Below are positions 6,919 to 14,713 of a stretch of 64,000 nt of DNA, piece after piece (the first letter of the stretch is position 1; the number at the start of each line of letters is the position of its first letter). The stretch is from positions 62,001 through 126,000 of the forward strand of contig CALLPC010000007.1 of the NCBI GenBank assembly GCA_938015525.1, in the 5' to 3' direction. The notes below the pieces were generated by a model. That model was given only the letters and a program-made list of their open reading frames with translations, ran no database searches and was not told where the DNA came from. A program made the position numbers and the translations under genes. Origin of the DNA: an uncultured Dehalococcoidia bacterium. GTDB taxonomy: Bacteria > Chloroflexota > Dehalococcoidia > Tepidiformales > Tepidiformaceae.

Positions 6919-6994
6919 GAAAGAACTCCTGCAGGGGCGATGAGGTTGCTGCCGGAGTGTGGCACCCGGGGAAGCGGCCGGCAAGGGCCGGGGC

Positions 6995-7864
6995 TCAGCG
7001 CTGAAGCAGGAACTCCCGGAGCGTGAGGCCGGAGCGGTGGACCTCAGCCGCAACGTCCTTGCCGACATAGCGGATGTGCCACGGCTCGTAGGCATAGCCC
7101 GTGATGTGCTCTTTGCCCTCCGGGTAGCTGACGATGAAACCGTACTTCCAGCTGTTGGCCGCGAGCCACGCGGCCTCCGGGGTGCCCGCGAAGTTCTCGA
7201 GGAAGAGGCCCCGCGCACCGATATCCGCCGTCGTACCGAGTTGATGCTCGGAATGCCCCGGGCGTGCGCTCGTCCGGTCGGCATACTCCTGCCCGTTCAG
7301 CCGAACCCAGGTTGCGTACGTTTGCGCCTGGGTGTCGTAGCTGCGGTAACTGCTGTTAACGACGAGGATGAAGCCATCCTCCCGGGCAGCTTCGAACAGC
7401 TCGAGCAGCGCGTCGAGCGCTTCGCGGCGGAGGTACTGGGCGCCGCCGAAGCTGATTTCTGCCGGGAGCTGGACGAGGTCCGACGGTTCGCAATCGGCAG
7501 GCAGGCGGTGCTGCTTGTCGAGTGGCACGAGGATGTCGCCGCAGGCAACGATGACGGTGCCGTCAGCTCCTCGCGTTGGACTCGGAGTGGATGAAGCCGC
7601 CCCGCTCGGCGTCGGGGAACCTCGGCCGAGTTCGGCCGGTGAGGCGGCTGGCTCCTCAGCCGGGTCGGCGGGCGCTCCGCCTGGGGGCGAAGCGGGACCC
7701 TGGCCGAGGCTGTCGGCGGCGACGACGAGCAGGACGATGATGCTGACGACGACGGCCATCATTGAGGCGAAAAACACCGGCCGCCAAGCATCACCGCCCC
7801 TGCTCCGGCCGACGGTCTGCCCGTTCCGGGCCGGGGTTTGCTTCCGCGTCCGCGACCCTGCCAT
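6995..7864 (-). CDS. Membrane-anchored D-Ala-D-Ala carboxypeptidase (VanY/M15B)
   Basis: A 289-residue protein: basic cytoplasmic N terminus, one membrane anchor (about residues 30-52), a Pro/Ala/Ser-rich linker, then an M15B zinc peptidase domain. The zinc signature is visible as SARPGHSEHQLGTTADI (His and Asp ligands) and EPWHIRYVG (third His), with the SSYRSYDTQAQTY helix of VanY. It trims peptidoglycan stem peptides outside the membrane. ATG 7864 is used because TAAGGT lies 7 nt upstream, giving a leaderless start; a GTG one codon earlier is possible. No resistance regulator or ligase is near, so a housekeeping wall-remodelling role is likely. Confidence 0.85.
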   Translation of the reverse strand: MAGSRTRKQTPARNGQTVGRSRGGDAWRPVFFASMMAVVVSIIVLLVVAADSLGQGPASPPGGAPADPAEEPAASPAELGRGSPTPSGAASSTPSPTRGADGTVIVACGDILVPLDKQHRLPADCEPSDLVQLPAEISFGGAQYLRREALDALLELFEAAREDGFILVVNSSYRSYDTQAQTYATWVRLNGQEYADRTSARPGHSEHQLGTTADIGARGLFLENFAGTPEAAWLAANSWKYGFIVSYPEGKEHITGYAYEPWHIRYVGKDVAAEVHRSGLTLREFLLQR

Positions 7865-7871
7865 CACGGCT

Positions 7872-7877
7872 ACCTTA
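7872..7877 (-). promoter_or_regulatory. -10 box of the leaderless VanY-type gene
   Basis: TAAGGT on the minus strand ends 7 nt before ATG 7864; no SD lies between. Confidence 0.4.
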
Positions 7878-7915
7878 CCGCGGATGCCTCGAAGGGCCTA
7901 CGAGGGCCGCCTGCG

Positions 7916-8692
7916 TCACCGGAGGCGCGGGTCGGCAGCCACGTCGTCGAGGAAGGCACGCAGGAGCGCATTCGTCCGTTCGGGCTGCTCCAGTTGGAAG
8001 AAATGGCCGGCGCCGGGGATGGGCTCCTGCCTCGCGAACCTCGTCGTGTTGCGCAGCCAGGACGGGTCACCGAGCGGGCGTTCCGCCCAGATGGCCATGA
8101 ACGGCTTCTCGTCAGCTTTGCGCACGAGGTCGCCCATTCGGCTCATCACCTCCGGAGCATCCTCGAGCATGCCCGCTGCGACTTCTGCCGGGCAGTCATA
8201 CATGACGCTCTCCGCGTATTCGCGGGCGGCGGCCGGAGTTTCCGGAGTGAAGAAGGTGTCAACCAGCGGGCGAAGGCCCTCCCTGGTGCCGAGCTCTCGG
8301 ATGCGCTGGACGAGAGGGTTCGCCCCGTCTCCCCGTGGCGCTGAAATGGGCGAGTCGCCCGTCACGATGCCGAGGACGAGGTCCGGGCGCTGTTCGTTGA
8401 GGACGAGCGCGGTGATTCCCCCGAGGCTGTGGCCGACGATGACAGACGGCCCGAGCCGGAGCTGTTCAGCCAGGGCAGCGACGTCCTGGGCAGCCCGGGC
8501 GATGCCGAACGGCGGCACCGCGGGTGTGTCGCCGCGCCCCCGGAGGTCTACGGCGATGCAGCGGTGGTCGCGGGCGAGGTCTTCGAACTGGGGCTGCCAG
8601 GCCTTGCGGTCGCAGCAGAGGCCATGGATGAAGACGATCGCCGGCCCACCGGAGCCGGCGGACGCATGGGCGAGGGCGACGTCCATCGTCAC
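7916..8692 (-). CDS. Alpha/beta hydrolase
   Basis: A 258-residue alpha/beta-hydrolase-fold protein. It shows the oxyanion turn FIHGLCCDRKAW, the DLRGRGDTP segment, the nucleophile elbow GHSLGG (Ser in VIVGHSLGGITALVL) and the C-terminal catalytic His in GAGHFFQLEQPE. Size and motifs match esterases or C-C hydrolases of the MhpC/RsbQ type; the substrate is unknown. The GTG start overlaps the stop codon of the upstream hydrolase gene by 4 nt (GTGA), so the two are translationally coupled and probably work together. An ATG two codons later is an alternative start. Confidence 0.85.
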   Translation of the reverse strand: MTMDVALAHASAGSGGPAIVFIHGLCCDRKAWQPQFEDLARDHRCIAVDLRGRGDTPAVPPFGIARAAQDVAALAEQLRLGPSVIVGHSLGGITALVLNEQRPDLVLGIVTGDSPISAPRGDGANPLVQRIRELGTREGLRPLVDTFFTPETPAAAREYAESVMYDCPAEVAAGMLEDAPEVMSRMGDLVRKADEKPFMAIWAERPLGDPSWLRNTTRFARQEPIPGAGHFFQLEQPERTNALLRAFLDDVAADPRLR

Positions 8693-10101
8693 GCCAGCCA
8701 GCCGAACCGTCGAGCTTTGCGGCGGCGCACCCGGTGTGGCAGCAGGGCGAGCACGCGGTGACCGATGCCGCGCTTTGCGGGGCGCCGGGCCGCCGGGGCG
8801 ACCAGCTGCACGGTCCCCCGGAGCACTTCGGGCGCATGACGGCCCGTTTCGCCGAGTGCTGCGAGCACTTCCGCCGCTGCCGCACGGGCACGCGCCAGGT
8901 CGACCTCATCGACAGCCTGCCGGGCGCGCTTCGTTCCGCGGGCTGCCGCTTCGGCGAGGCGCGCCACGGTCTCGGTGGCGCGGGCACGGGCGAGTTCGAG
9001 GTCGACTGGCGGCATAGGGGGAGCTGAAGTTTTGACAGCCTCGGTGAGCCGCCGCGCCGGAGCCCGCCGCTGGCGCCGGCGTTCTGAGGCTTTTCGGGCG
9101 GCAAAGCCGACCCCGGCAAGGGCGATAACCGCACCGGCACCGACGATGACGAGCGCGATCATCCCCGGTCCCCGATGCCGGGCCTCGCTTTGCTCCTTCA
9201 CCAGGCGGTCCAGCGGGGGCTCGGCTGCAGCTGCGGACGGCGGGAACTCGCCTCGCTCGACTTCAGCGAGGAAGCTCGCGACGGCTTCGGTGAACGCATC
9301 GGGGTTGTCGCCCGGCACACTGTGCCCGGCCCCTGGGATGGTGACGAGCCGGGCTGCCGGCATCTCCTGGGCGCAGCGCTCGGCGACTTCCGGGGACAGG
9401 ACATCGCTCTCCGCTCCGCGGACGAGGAGGGTCGGGACCTCGATGGTGCGAAAGAGCTGCCAGAGTTCGTCGCTGCTGAGCTGCCAGCCGATGGTGAGCC
9501 CGCTCTCGGGCTCGCGGAAGCGCCTGTCGAACTTCCAGGTCCATTTCCCGCTTCCGGTAGGCTTCAACCGATGCCGCATCCGCTCGCGAATGTTCTCCAG
9601 CGTTCGCCGGGGGTTGAACCGGTGGGCCATCTCGACGAACTCTTCGAACTCCAGCTCATCCGGCCCGCGGGTGAAGCGGACGATATTGTCGACGCCCTGC
9701 TTCGACGCTTCGGGCCCGACATCGACGAGCACGAGAGCCGTGACGTGTCCGGGGTAGCGGTTCACGTAGGAGACCGCATTGAGGCCGCCCATCGAATGGC
9801 CGATGAGGACGAACTTCTCGAGGCCGAGCGCCTGGCGGAACCCCTCGAGGTCTTCGACGAACGCGTCGCGGGAGTAATCGCCGCTTTCCGACCAGTCGCT
9901 GTCGCCGTGCCCGCGCTGGTCGAGGGCGAAAAGGCGATACCTATCCTGCATGCGCTCGGCGAATTCATCGAACATGTGGCCGGAGACGCCGAAGCCGTGC
10001 AGCATGACGATGGGCGGAGCCGAAGGGTCGCCCCATTCCTGGTAGGCGAGCTTCAGCCCATTGACGGTGACGGAGCGCTCGATATAGCCGGCCGTTACCA
10101 C
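8689..10101 (-). CDS. Alpha/beta hydrolase with membrane segment and helical C-terminal extension
   Basis: A 470-residue protein. Residues 1-275 are an alpha/beta hydrolase: MLHGFGVSGHMF oxyanion region, LDQRGHGDSDW, nucleophile elbow GHSMGGLNAV, and His in GAGHSVPGDNPDAF. A spacer follows, then one membrane helix (GMIALVIVGAGAVIALAGVG, about 310-330). After it come about 130 residues of Arg/Ala-rich helix with repeated A-R-A-R-A stretches, ending in a basic tail (HRVRRRKARRFGWLA). The fold is normally ~280 residues, so the extension is unusual and may anchor the enzyme and bind a partner or polyanion. The start is GTG 10101 behind GGAGGTGA. It is coupled to the next hydrolase by a GTGA overlap. 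Confidence 0.8.
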   Translation of the reverse strand: MVTAGYIERSVTVNGLKLAYQEWGDPSAPPIVMLHGFGVSGHMFDEFAERMQDRYRLFALDQRGHGDSDWSESGDYSRDAFVEDLEGFRQALGLEKFVLIGHSMGGLNAVSYVNRYPGHVTALVLVDVGPEASKQGVDNIVRFTRGPDELEFEEFVEMAHRFNPRRTLENIRERMRHRLKPTGSGKWTWKFDRRFREPESGLTIGWQLSSDELWQLFRTIEVPTLLVRGAESDVLSPEVAERCAQEMPAARLVTIPGAGHSVPGDNPDAFTEAVASFLAEVERGEFPPSAAAAEPPLDRLVKEQSEARHRGPGMIALVIVGAGAVIALAGVGFAARKASERRRQRRAPARRLTEAVKTSAPPMPPVDLELARARATETVARLAEAAARGTKRARQAVDEVDLARARAAAAEVLAALGETGRHAPEVLRGTVQLVAPAARRPAKRGIGHRVLALLPHRVRRRKARRFGWLA

Positions 10102-10175
10102 AGGTCACCTCCCGGTTCGGCGCGTAGGGACACGCCCGTTCCGATGATACCACCCGAGGATGGCCGCAGCGGGTT

Positions 10176-10811
10176 TCAGGAAAGCGGTAGAAGTCCCTGC
10201 TCGGCGAGAAGCCGGTTGTAGGTGCGGACGAGGGCGTCGCCCTGGTGAGCGAAGCCGCCGCCAGGGTTGAACGTGTCGTCGTAGGCCGCGCGGACGGCAT
10301 ACTCGCCGGTGTAGCCTGCGTCCCGGACCTTCCGCCAGGAGGCGGCGAGCCCGCGGGCTGCCCGGTCGGCGTTTGCCTCCGGGTCGAACCGGAGGTCGCC
10401 CATCCCGTGGCCGTAGCCCTGGTCGTGGAGCTGAAAGAGGCCGACGGAATGTCCGCCGTCGCCGATGGCATCCGGGCGGCCGCCGCTTTCGATGAGCATC
10501 ACGGCCTTGAGGAAGAGCGGCGGGACGCCGTACTTCTGGCCGACCCGGTTGAGCAGCCCGTCCCAGCGGTCGGCGTCACCTCCCTCCGACCGAGACGCGA
10601 TGGGCATCTGCGGCTCCGCCGTTCGGCCGCGCGCCGGGGAAACCTGCCGACTGGCACGGGGTGGCAGTGGAGTGTCGCTGGCTTGCACCCCGGCAGCTTC
10701 GAGGGCGCGGGAGAAACTGTTGCCCCGCAGCGCCCGCGCATGCTGGCCTGCCACGGGCAGGGCGACGTGGAGCGGCGAAGGCACGCCGTCTGCGAGCGGG
10801 TCGATCGCCAC
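10176..10811 (-). CDS. Lysozyme-fold (SLT-like) transglycosylase domain protein without signal peptide
   Basis: A 211-residue protein. The C-terminal ~130 residues are a lysozyme-like domain: LLNRVGQKYGVPPLFLKAVM, the catalytic-Glu motif LIESGGRPDAIG, and HSVGLFQLHDQGYG as in soluble lytic transglycosylases, then YAVRAAYDDTFN. The first ~80 residues are low-complexity and lack a signal peptide (VAIDPLADGVPSPLHVALP), and contain NSFSRALEAAG, reminiscent of flagellar type III export substrates. That raises the chance that it is a flagellum-associated wall hydrolase like FlgJ, but no flagellar gene adjoins. GTG 10811 is chosen because TACTAT lies 6 nt before it; the longer track ORF has no support. 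Confidence 0.7.
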   Translation of the reverse strand: MAIDPLADGVPSPLHVALPVAGQHARALRGNSFSRALEAAGVQASDTPLPPRASRQVSPARGRTAEPQMPIASRSEGGDADRWDGLLNRVGQKYGVPPLFLKAVMLIESGGRPDAIGDGGHSVGLFQLHDQGYGHGMGDLRFDPEANADRAARGLAASWRKVRDAGYTGEYAVRAAYDDTFNPGGGFAHQGDALVRTYNRLLAEQGLLPLS

Positions 10812-10817
10812 GTTTCG

Positions 10818-10823
10818 ATAGTA
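10818..10823 (-). promoter_or_regulatory. -10 box of a leaderless start
   Basis: TACTAT on the minus strand ends 6 nt before GTG 10811 and decides that start. Confidence 0.55.
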
Positions 10824-10899
10824 GTACGCTCGCCTTGCCCTGCCTCCGCGGGTTTTCCCGGAAGCGGAGGCGGGACGACACCAGTTCCGAGGTGCTGCG

Positions 10900-11415
10900 A
10901 TGGAACGACGCATCCCCGACCCGACCCTCATGGCCCGCCTCCAGCTCAGCGTGAAGGGGGTGGACTGGGCGGCGGGGCTCGTTCGGCGCTGGCAGCACGA
11001 GACGCCGCCCGGGGGCGGCTGGACTCCCCATCAGCACGTGGCGCACCTGCTTGCTGCTGAGCGGCAGGTCTTCCATGATCGCGTCCCGCGAATCCTCGCC
11101 GAGGAGCGGCCGGCCTTCGAGGACTGGGACGAGGAGAAGCACATGGCCCAGGACTACCGGCCCGAGGGCGACATCGACGTGCTGGCCGAGGCGTTCATGA
11201 AAGCGCGGGAGCATACGGTGAGCTACTTCAAAGACCTCACCCCGGAACAATGGACGCGTACGGCGGTATGGCCGGGAGCGGGCGAGGTCGACCTCGGGTG
11301 GGTGGCCGAGCGGGCGCTCGCGCACGCGCTCGAGCATTTCGTGGCGCTGCTGAACCTGCACCAGCAATTCGACCGACACCACGCGCGGAGGTGGCTCGGC
11401 GATGCGGGAGGCTGA
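10900..11415 (+). CDS. DinB/YfiT-like four-helix-bundle protein
   Basis: A 171-residue DinB-superfamily protein, a four-helix bundle that usually binds one metal with three histidines and serves as a thiol-dependent S-transferase or detoxifying enzyme. Candidate ligands are in GWTPHQHVAHLLAAERQ in the second helix and HALEHFVALL in the last. The N terminus (LMARLQLSVKGVDWAAGLVRRW) and the LTPEQWTRTAVW segment before the last helix are family-like. The ATG starts a compact gene with a weak upstream sequence. It is divergent from the lysozyme-fold gene and convergent with the PHP gene (12-bp gap). Substrate unknown. Confidence 0.8.
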   Translation: MERRIPDPTLMARLQLSVKGVDWAAGLVRRWQHETPPGGGWTPHQHVAHLLAAERQVFHDRVPRILAEERPAFEDWDEEKHMAQDYRPEGDIDVLAEAFMKAREHTVSYFKDLTPEQWTRTAVWPGAGEVDLGWVAERALAHALEHFVALLNLHQQFDRHHARRWLGDAGG

Positions 11416-11427
11416 CGATCCGAGCGG

Positions 11428-12018
11428 TCAGGGGCTGAGCTGGACGGCCTCGTAGGCGCCCGCCCGGAGGGCATCGATGAGGTCGCGGGCAGACCGCAGG
11501 GGCGCGGTGAATCGGGTTGCTGCCCGGCCAACCTCGTTGGCGGTGTGCGCATCCGACCCGCCGATCCCCGGGAGACGAAAGCCTTTTGCGAGCCCGGCCG
11601 CAGCGATGTTCTGCAGCCGGGAATCGGAGCCATTCGCGGCCTCGACGGAAACGAAGTACTCGACTGTCTCACGGGTGACCCGCAGGAGGCCGTCCCGAGC
11701 AGGGTGGGCCAGGTAGAGCAATGCGCCGTGACGCTCGGCTGCAGCTGCAAGCTCGCCGGCGTCGGCTGAGAACGCCGTCGCGGGAAGTCCGAAGGCGAGC
11801 ACGTGACCGAAGTTCGTCGTGAGTTCGGCGGCGCCGAACACGGCGATTGGCGCGGCGCGGCCAAGCGCATCGAGCGCATCGGCATCCCACGCCCTGTCGT
11901 GTTCGGTCAGGCAGACGCCGTCGAGCCCGCGGTCCGCCGCAAGCCGGACCAGCTCCAGCGGCTCCAGCGCGCTGCAGGCGGAGAACGGGAACGTATGGCA
12001 ATGGAGGTCGATAAGCAC
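11428..12018 (-). CDS. PHP-domain metal-dependent phosphoesterase
   Basis: A 196-residue PHP-domain hydrolase. Metal ligands are seen as DLHCHTFPFS at the N terminus, CLTEHDRAWD, YLAHPARDG in the middle, and IGGSDAHTAN near the end; the domain covers the whole protein. Such stand-alone PHP proteins act on nucleotides or phosphoesters (for example 3',5'-nucleoside bisphosphates); the exact substrate is not told by sequence. GTG 12018 lies 3 nt after the LysR stop codon, so the gene is co-transcribed with that regulator. Confidence 0.85.
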   Translation of the reverse strand: MLIDLHCHTFPFSACSALEPLELVRLAADRGLDGVCLTEHDRAWDADALDALGRAAPIAVFGAAELTTNFGHVLAFGLPATAFSADAGELAAAAERHGALLYLAHPARDGLLRVTRETVEYFVSVEAANGSDSRLQNIAAAGLAKGFRLPGIGGSDAHTANEVGRAATRFTAPLRSARDLIDALRAGAYEAVQLSP

Positions 12019-12021
12019 GGC

Positions 12022-12921
12022 TCAGCGCGGCAGGCGGACGCCGTAGATTTCGCCAAGGAGGTCGAGGAACCCGGCCATCGGGCCGGACTGCGGCTTGTTG
12101 CGGCGGTACATCACGGCGATGTCCCGCTGGACCGGCTCCGCGGACTCGATGTGGACTTTGTGAAGCGTGCCAAGCCGAATCTCTCGTTCGACGGAAACCT
12201 CAGGCAGCAGCGCGATGCCGAGATTCGCCTCGACCATCTTCTTCGTCGCTTCGATGGAATCGAGCTGCATCTGCTGGTGAGGCACGACCCCGAGGTCCCG
12301 GAAGAGCCCCATGATCATTCCGTAATAGCCAGAATCTCGGTCAAACAGAATGAGCGAGTCTTCGGCCAAATCTTCGACGCGGACGGACCCCCTTTTCGCG
12401 TACCGGTGCTGGGCTGACACGACGAGCACCAGCTCGTCGCGGTAAAGCACAACCGTGCGGACATCGGGATGGTTGATGGGGCGTCCAAGGCCCACCTGGA
12501 CGTCATCGTCGAGGACGAGCTGAAGTATTTCGTCGCTGTGGCCAGTGCGGACGAGTACGTCCACGCCCGGGTGGGTATCGCAGAAGACCTTGAGGAGGCG
12601 CGGGAGGACGTACGTGCCGACGGCCGGGGCAGTACCGATGAGCAGGCGGCCGGCCGTGCCATCCCGCGTCCCTTCGAGCATCATGAGGCCATCACTGAGG
12701 GTGCGCATCACACGCTGGGCGTAAGGGAGGAAGGCTCGCCCGGCATCGGTGAGCTTGACGCCGCGGCCCATCCGTTCGAAGAGGGGCTGGCCAACTTCCC
12801 GCTCGAGGGCCTGGATTCGGTTGCTGAGCGAGGGCTGGGCGACGTTGAGCAGCTCAGCAGCCCGGCTGAAACTGCCGCAATCTGCCGCCGTGATAAAGGC
12901 TTCCAGCTGGGCGAGTTCCAT
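12022..12921 (-). CDS. LysR-family transcriptional regulator
   Basis: A 299-residue LysR regulator: N-terminal winged helix (MELAQLEAFITAADCGSFSRAA, LNVAQPSLSNRIQALEREVG, ERMGRGVKLTDAG) and a substrate-binding domain from about residue 90 (GRLLIGTAPAVGTYVLPRLLKVF, ALLPEVSVEREI). The effector is unknown. The arrangement, followed directly by the PHP gene and facing no divergent target, differs from the usual LysR layout, so the target may be the PHP gene itself or a distant operon. The start ATG 12921 gives the canonical LysR N terminus. Confidence 0.9.
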   Translation of the reverse strand: MELAQLEAFITAADCGSFSRAAELLNVAQPSLSNRIQALEREVGQPLFERMGRGVKLTDAGRAFLPYAQRVMRTLSDGLMMLEGTRDGTAGRLLIGTAPAVGTYVLPRLLKVFCDTHPGVDVLVRTGHSDEILQLVLDDDVQVGLGRPINHPDVRTVVLYRDELVLVVSAQHRYAKRGSVRVEDLAEDSLILFDRDSGYYGMIMGLFRDLGVVPHQQMQLDSIEATKKMVEANLGIALLPEVSVEREIRLGTLHKVHIESAEPVQRDIAVMYRRNKPQSGPMAGFLDLLGEIYGVRLPR

Positions 12922-13038
12922 ATGGCTCTGCCCCTACCGATAGAGTGTGACTATGGAACGAGCATACGCTCCCCGTGAGCCATACGCGAGTCCCATGAAT
13001 CCATCGATGGCAAGCAGAGCTGGGGCTGAGCCGCTACC

Positions 13039-13569
13039 TCAGTCGAAGTACCGGCCCATCACCCAGCTGAGGACGTCTCGCCCGGTGAGGATGCCGACCA
13101 GCTCTCCATCCCGCACGACGGGGATGTGGCGGAAACCCCCGACACCCATCTTGTTCAAGGCGTAGGCCATCATGTCGTCTTCGCGGAGGACGACGGGGTC
13201 GGGCGTCATCACCGTCTCCACGGGCCGGTCGAGCGCTGCCGGGTCCAGCGCGACCCTGGTCAGCACGTCGCGGTCGGTGAAGATGCCCGCGATAGCGCTG
13301 CCGCGGAGGACGACGACGGCGCCGCTCCGTTGCAGCTGCATCAGCCGGACCGCCTCACGGACGGTGGCGCCGACCTGGGTGGTGGCGGGCTTGCTCCAGC
13401 GCACGGCAGAAATCGGCAGGGTCAGGTCAGACTCCCCGAGGACCTGGGCCGCCTCCGGCACGTCGATGCTGCTGAGGTCCATCAGGCAGCGCTCGCAGTA
13501 GTCGGCTCCCTCGATGTTCTCGGCTCCGCAACTGGGGCAGACGATGACGTTAGCAGGCTCGGTCGCCAC
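13039..13569 (-). CDS. Zinc-ribbon plus CBS-pair protein
   Basis: A 176-residue protein: an N-terminal four-Cys zinc ribbon (CPSCGAENIEGADYCERC, about residues 12-29), a short linker, then two CBS motifs (about 60-170) with GIFTDRDVLTRV and VGILTGRDVLSWVM. CBS pairs bind adenosyl compounds (AMP, ATP, NADH or SAM) and regulate associated enzymes. It is the last gene of the cluster CBS-korA-korB-this gene, 102 bp after korB, suggesting it modulates the oxidoreductase or follows the same signal. GTG 13569 is chosen behind GGAGGAGGGA. The zinc ribbon could mediate contact with protein or nucleic acid; not determinable here. Confidence 0.85.
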   Translation of the reverse strand: MATEPANVIVCPSCGAENIEGADYCERCLMDLSSIDVPEAAQVLGESDLTLPISAVRWSKPATTQVGATVREAVRLMQLQRSGAVVVLRGSAIAGIFTDRDVLTRVALDPAALDRPVETVMTPDPVVLREDDMMAYALNKMGVGGFRHIPVVRDGELVGILTGRDVLSWVMGRYFD

Positions 13570-13671
13570 GGCGCATCCCTCCTCCGATGGGCCCCAAGAA
13601 CGCCGCCGGGGCCTCTTGCGAGACCCCGACGATAGCAGATTCTCCGGAACGGCGAGGCAGGCCAGTGCGTG

Positions 13672-14712
13672 TTACTCGACGACCCACGTCTCGCCGGAGC
13701 GGAGCACTTCCTCGAGGGAGCCGCGGCCCTTCGCAATCGCCTCATCGACCTGCTGCTGGACGAGCTGATCAAAGGTTGGCGCATCGACGTCGCGGAAAAC
13801 GCCAACCGGCACCGGGAATTCCGGGTAATCCATGCCCACGAGAATGTTGGCCAGGGTGATGTTCTCGGCGTGCGCGTCGTGTACGAGCAGGCCTTCGTCG
13901 CTTTCTGCATTTTCGACGACTTCTGGCGTGAAGCCGTTGAGACGGATGCCGTGCTCGTTGTTCTTGCCGAAGCGGAGGGGCTTGCCGTGCTCGAGGTAGA
14001 CCATCCGCTCGGCGCGGACTTCCTTCTCAGCAAACGCCGCGAAGGCGCCGTCGTTGAAGATGTTGCAGTTCTGGTAGACCTCGACGAACGAGACGCCGCG
14101 GTGTTTCGCGGCCCGGTACAGCATCTCCTCGAGGTGCTTCGTGTCGCGGTCGACGGAACGGGCTACGAAGGTCGCCCCGGCGGCAAGTGCGATGCGGATC
14201 GGGTTGAGCGGGCGCTCCGTGGTCCCGTACGGGGAGGATTTCGTGATTTTGCCGAATTCGGACGTAGGCGAATACTGACCTTTCGTGAGCCCGTAGATGC
14301 GGTTGTTGAAGAGGATGATATTGAGATCGACGTTCCGGCGCATGGCGTGCAACAGGTGGTTGCCGCCGATGCTGAGACCGTCGCCGTCACCCGTAATCAC
14401 GAAGACGGTGAGCTCGGGCCGGGCCGTCTTCAAGCCCGTCGCGATCGTCGGAGCGCGGCCGTGGATGCTGTGGAAGCCGTAGGTGTTGACGTAGTAGGGG
14501 AACCGGCTGGAGCAGCCGATACCGCTGATGAAGACGATGTTCTCGCGAGCAATCCCGAGCTCGGGGAGCATCTTTTGCATCTGGGCGAGGATGGAGTAGT
14601 CGCCACAGCCCGGGCACCAGCGGACCTCCTGGTCAGTGACGAAGTCCTTCCGGGTGAGCACGGGGAGGTCGGCGGAGATGAGCCCGTCGTTCGGTACGGT
14701 TGGTGCGGTCAT
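13672..14712 (-). CDS. korB: 2-oxoacid:ferredoxin oxidoreductase, beta subunit
   Basis: A 346-residue TPP-binding subunit of a 2-oxoacid (probably 2-oxoglutarate) ferredoxin oxidoreductase, which interconverts a 2-oxoacid plus CoA with acyl-CoA, CO2 and reduced ferredoxin. It carries WCPGCGDYSILAQ with the cluster cysteines, GIGCSSRFPYYVNTYG, the TPP motif GDGDGLSIGGNHLLHAMRRN, and NNRIYGLTKGQ after it, all typical of KorB. ATG 14712 sits 1 nt after the korA stop codon, with GGAGG just before, indicating coupled translation. Two-subunit KorAB enzymes of this type serve the reductive or oxidative TCA cycle in aerobes and thermophiles; direction in this organism is unknown. Confidence 0.9.
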   Translation of the reverse strand: MTAPTVPNDGLISADLPVLTRKDFVTDQEVRWCPGCGDYSILAQMQKMLPELGIARENIVFISGIGCSSRFPYYVNTYGFHSIHGRAPTIATGLKTARPELTVFVITGDGDGLSIGGNHLLHAMRRNVDLNIILFNNRIYGLTKGQYSPTSEFGKITKSSPYGTTERPLNPIRIALAAGATFVARSVDRDTKHLEEMLYRAAKHRGVSFVEVYQNCNIFNDGAFAAFAEKEVRAERMVYLEHGKPLRFGKNNEHGIRLNGFTPEVVENAESDEGLLVHDAHAENITLANILVGMDYPEFPVPVGVFRDVDAPTFDQLVQQQVDEAIAKGRGSLEEVLRSGETWVVE

Positions 14713-14713
14713 A

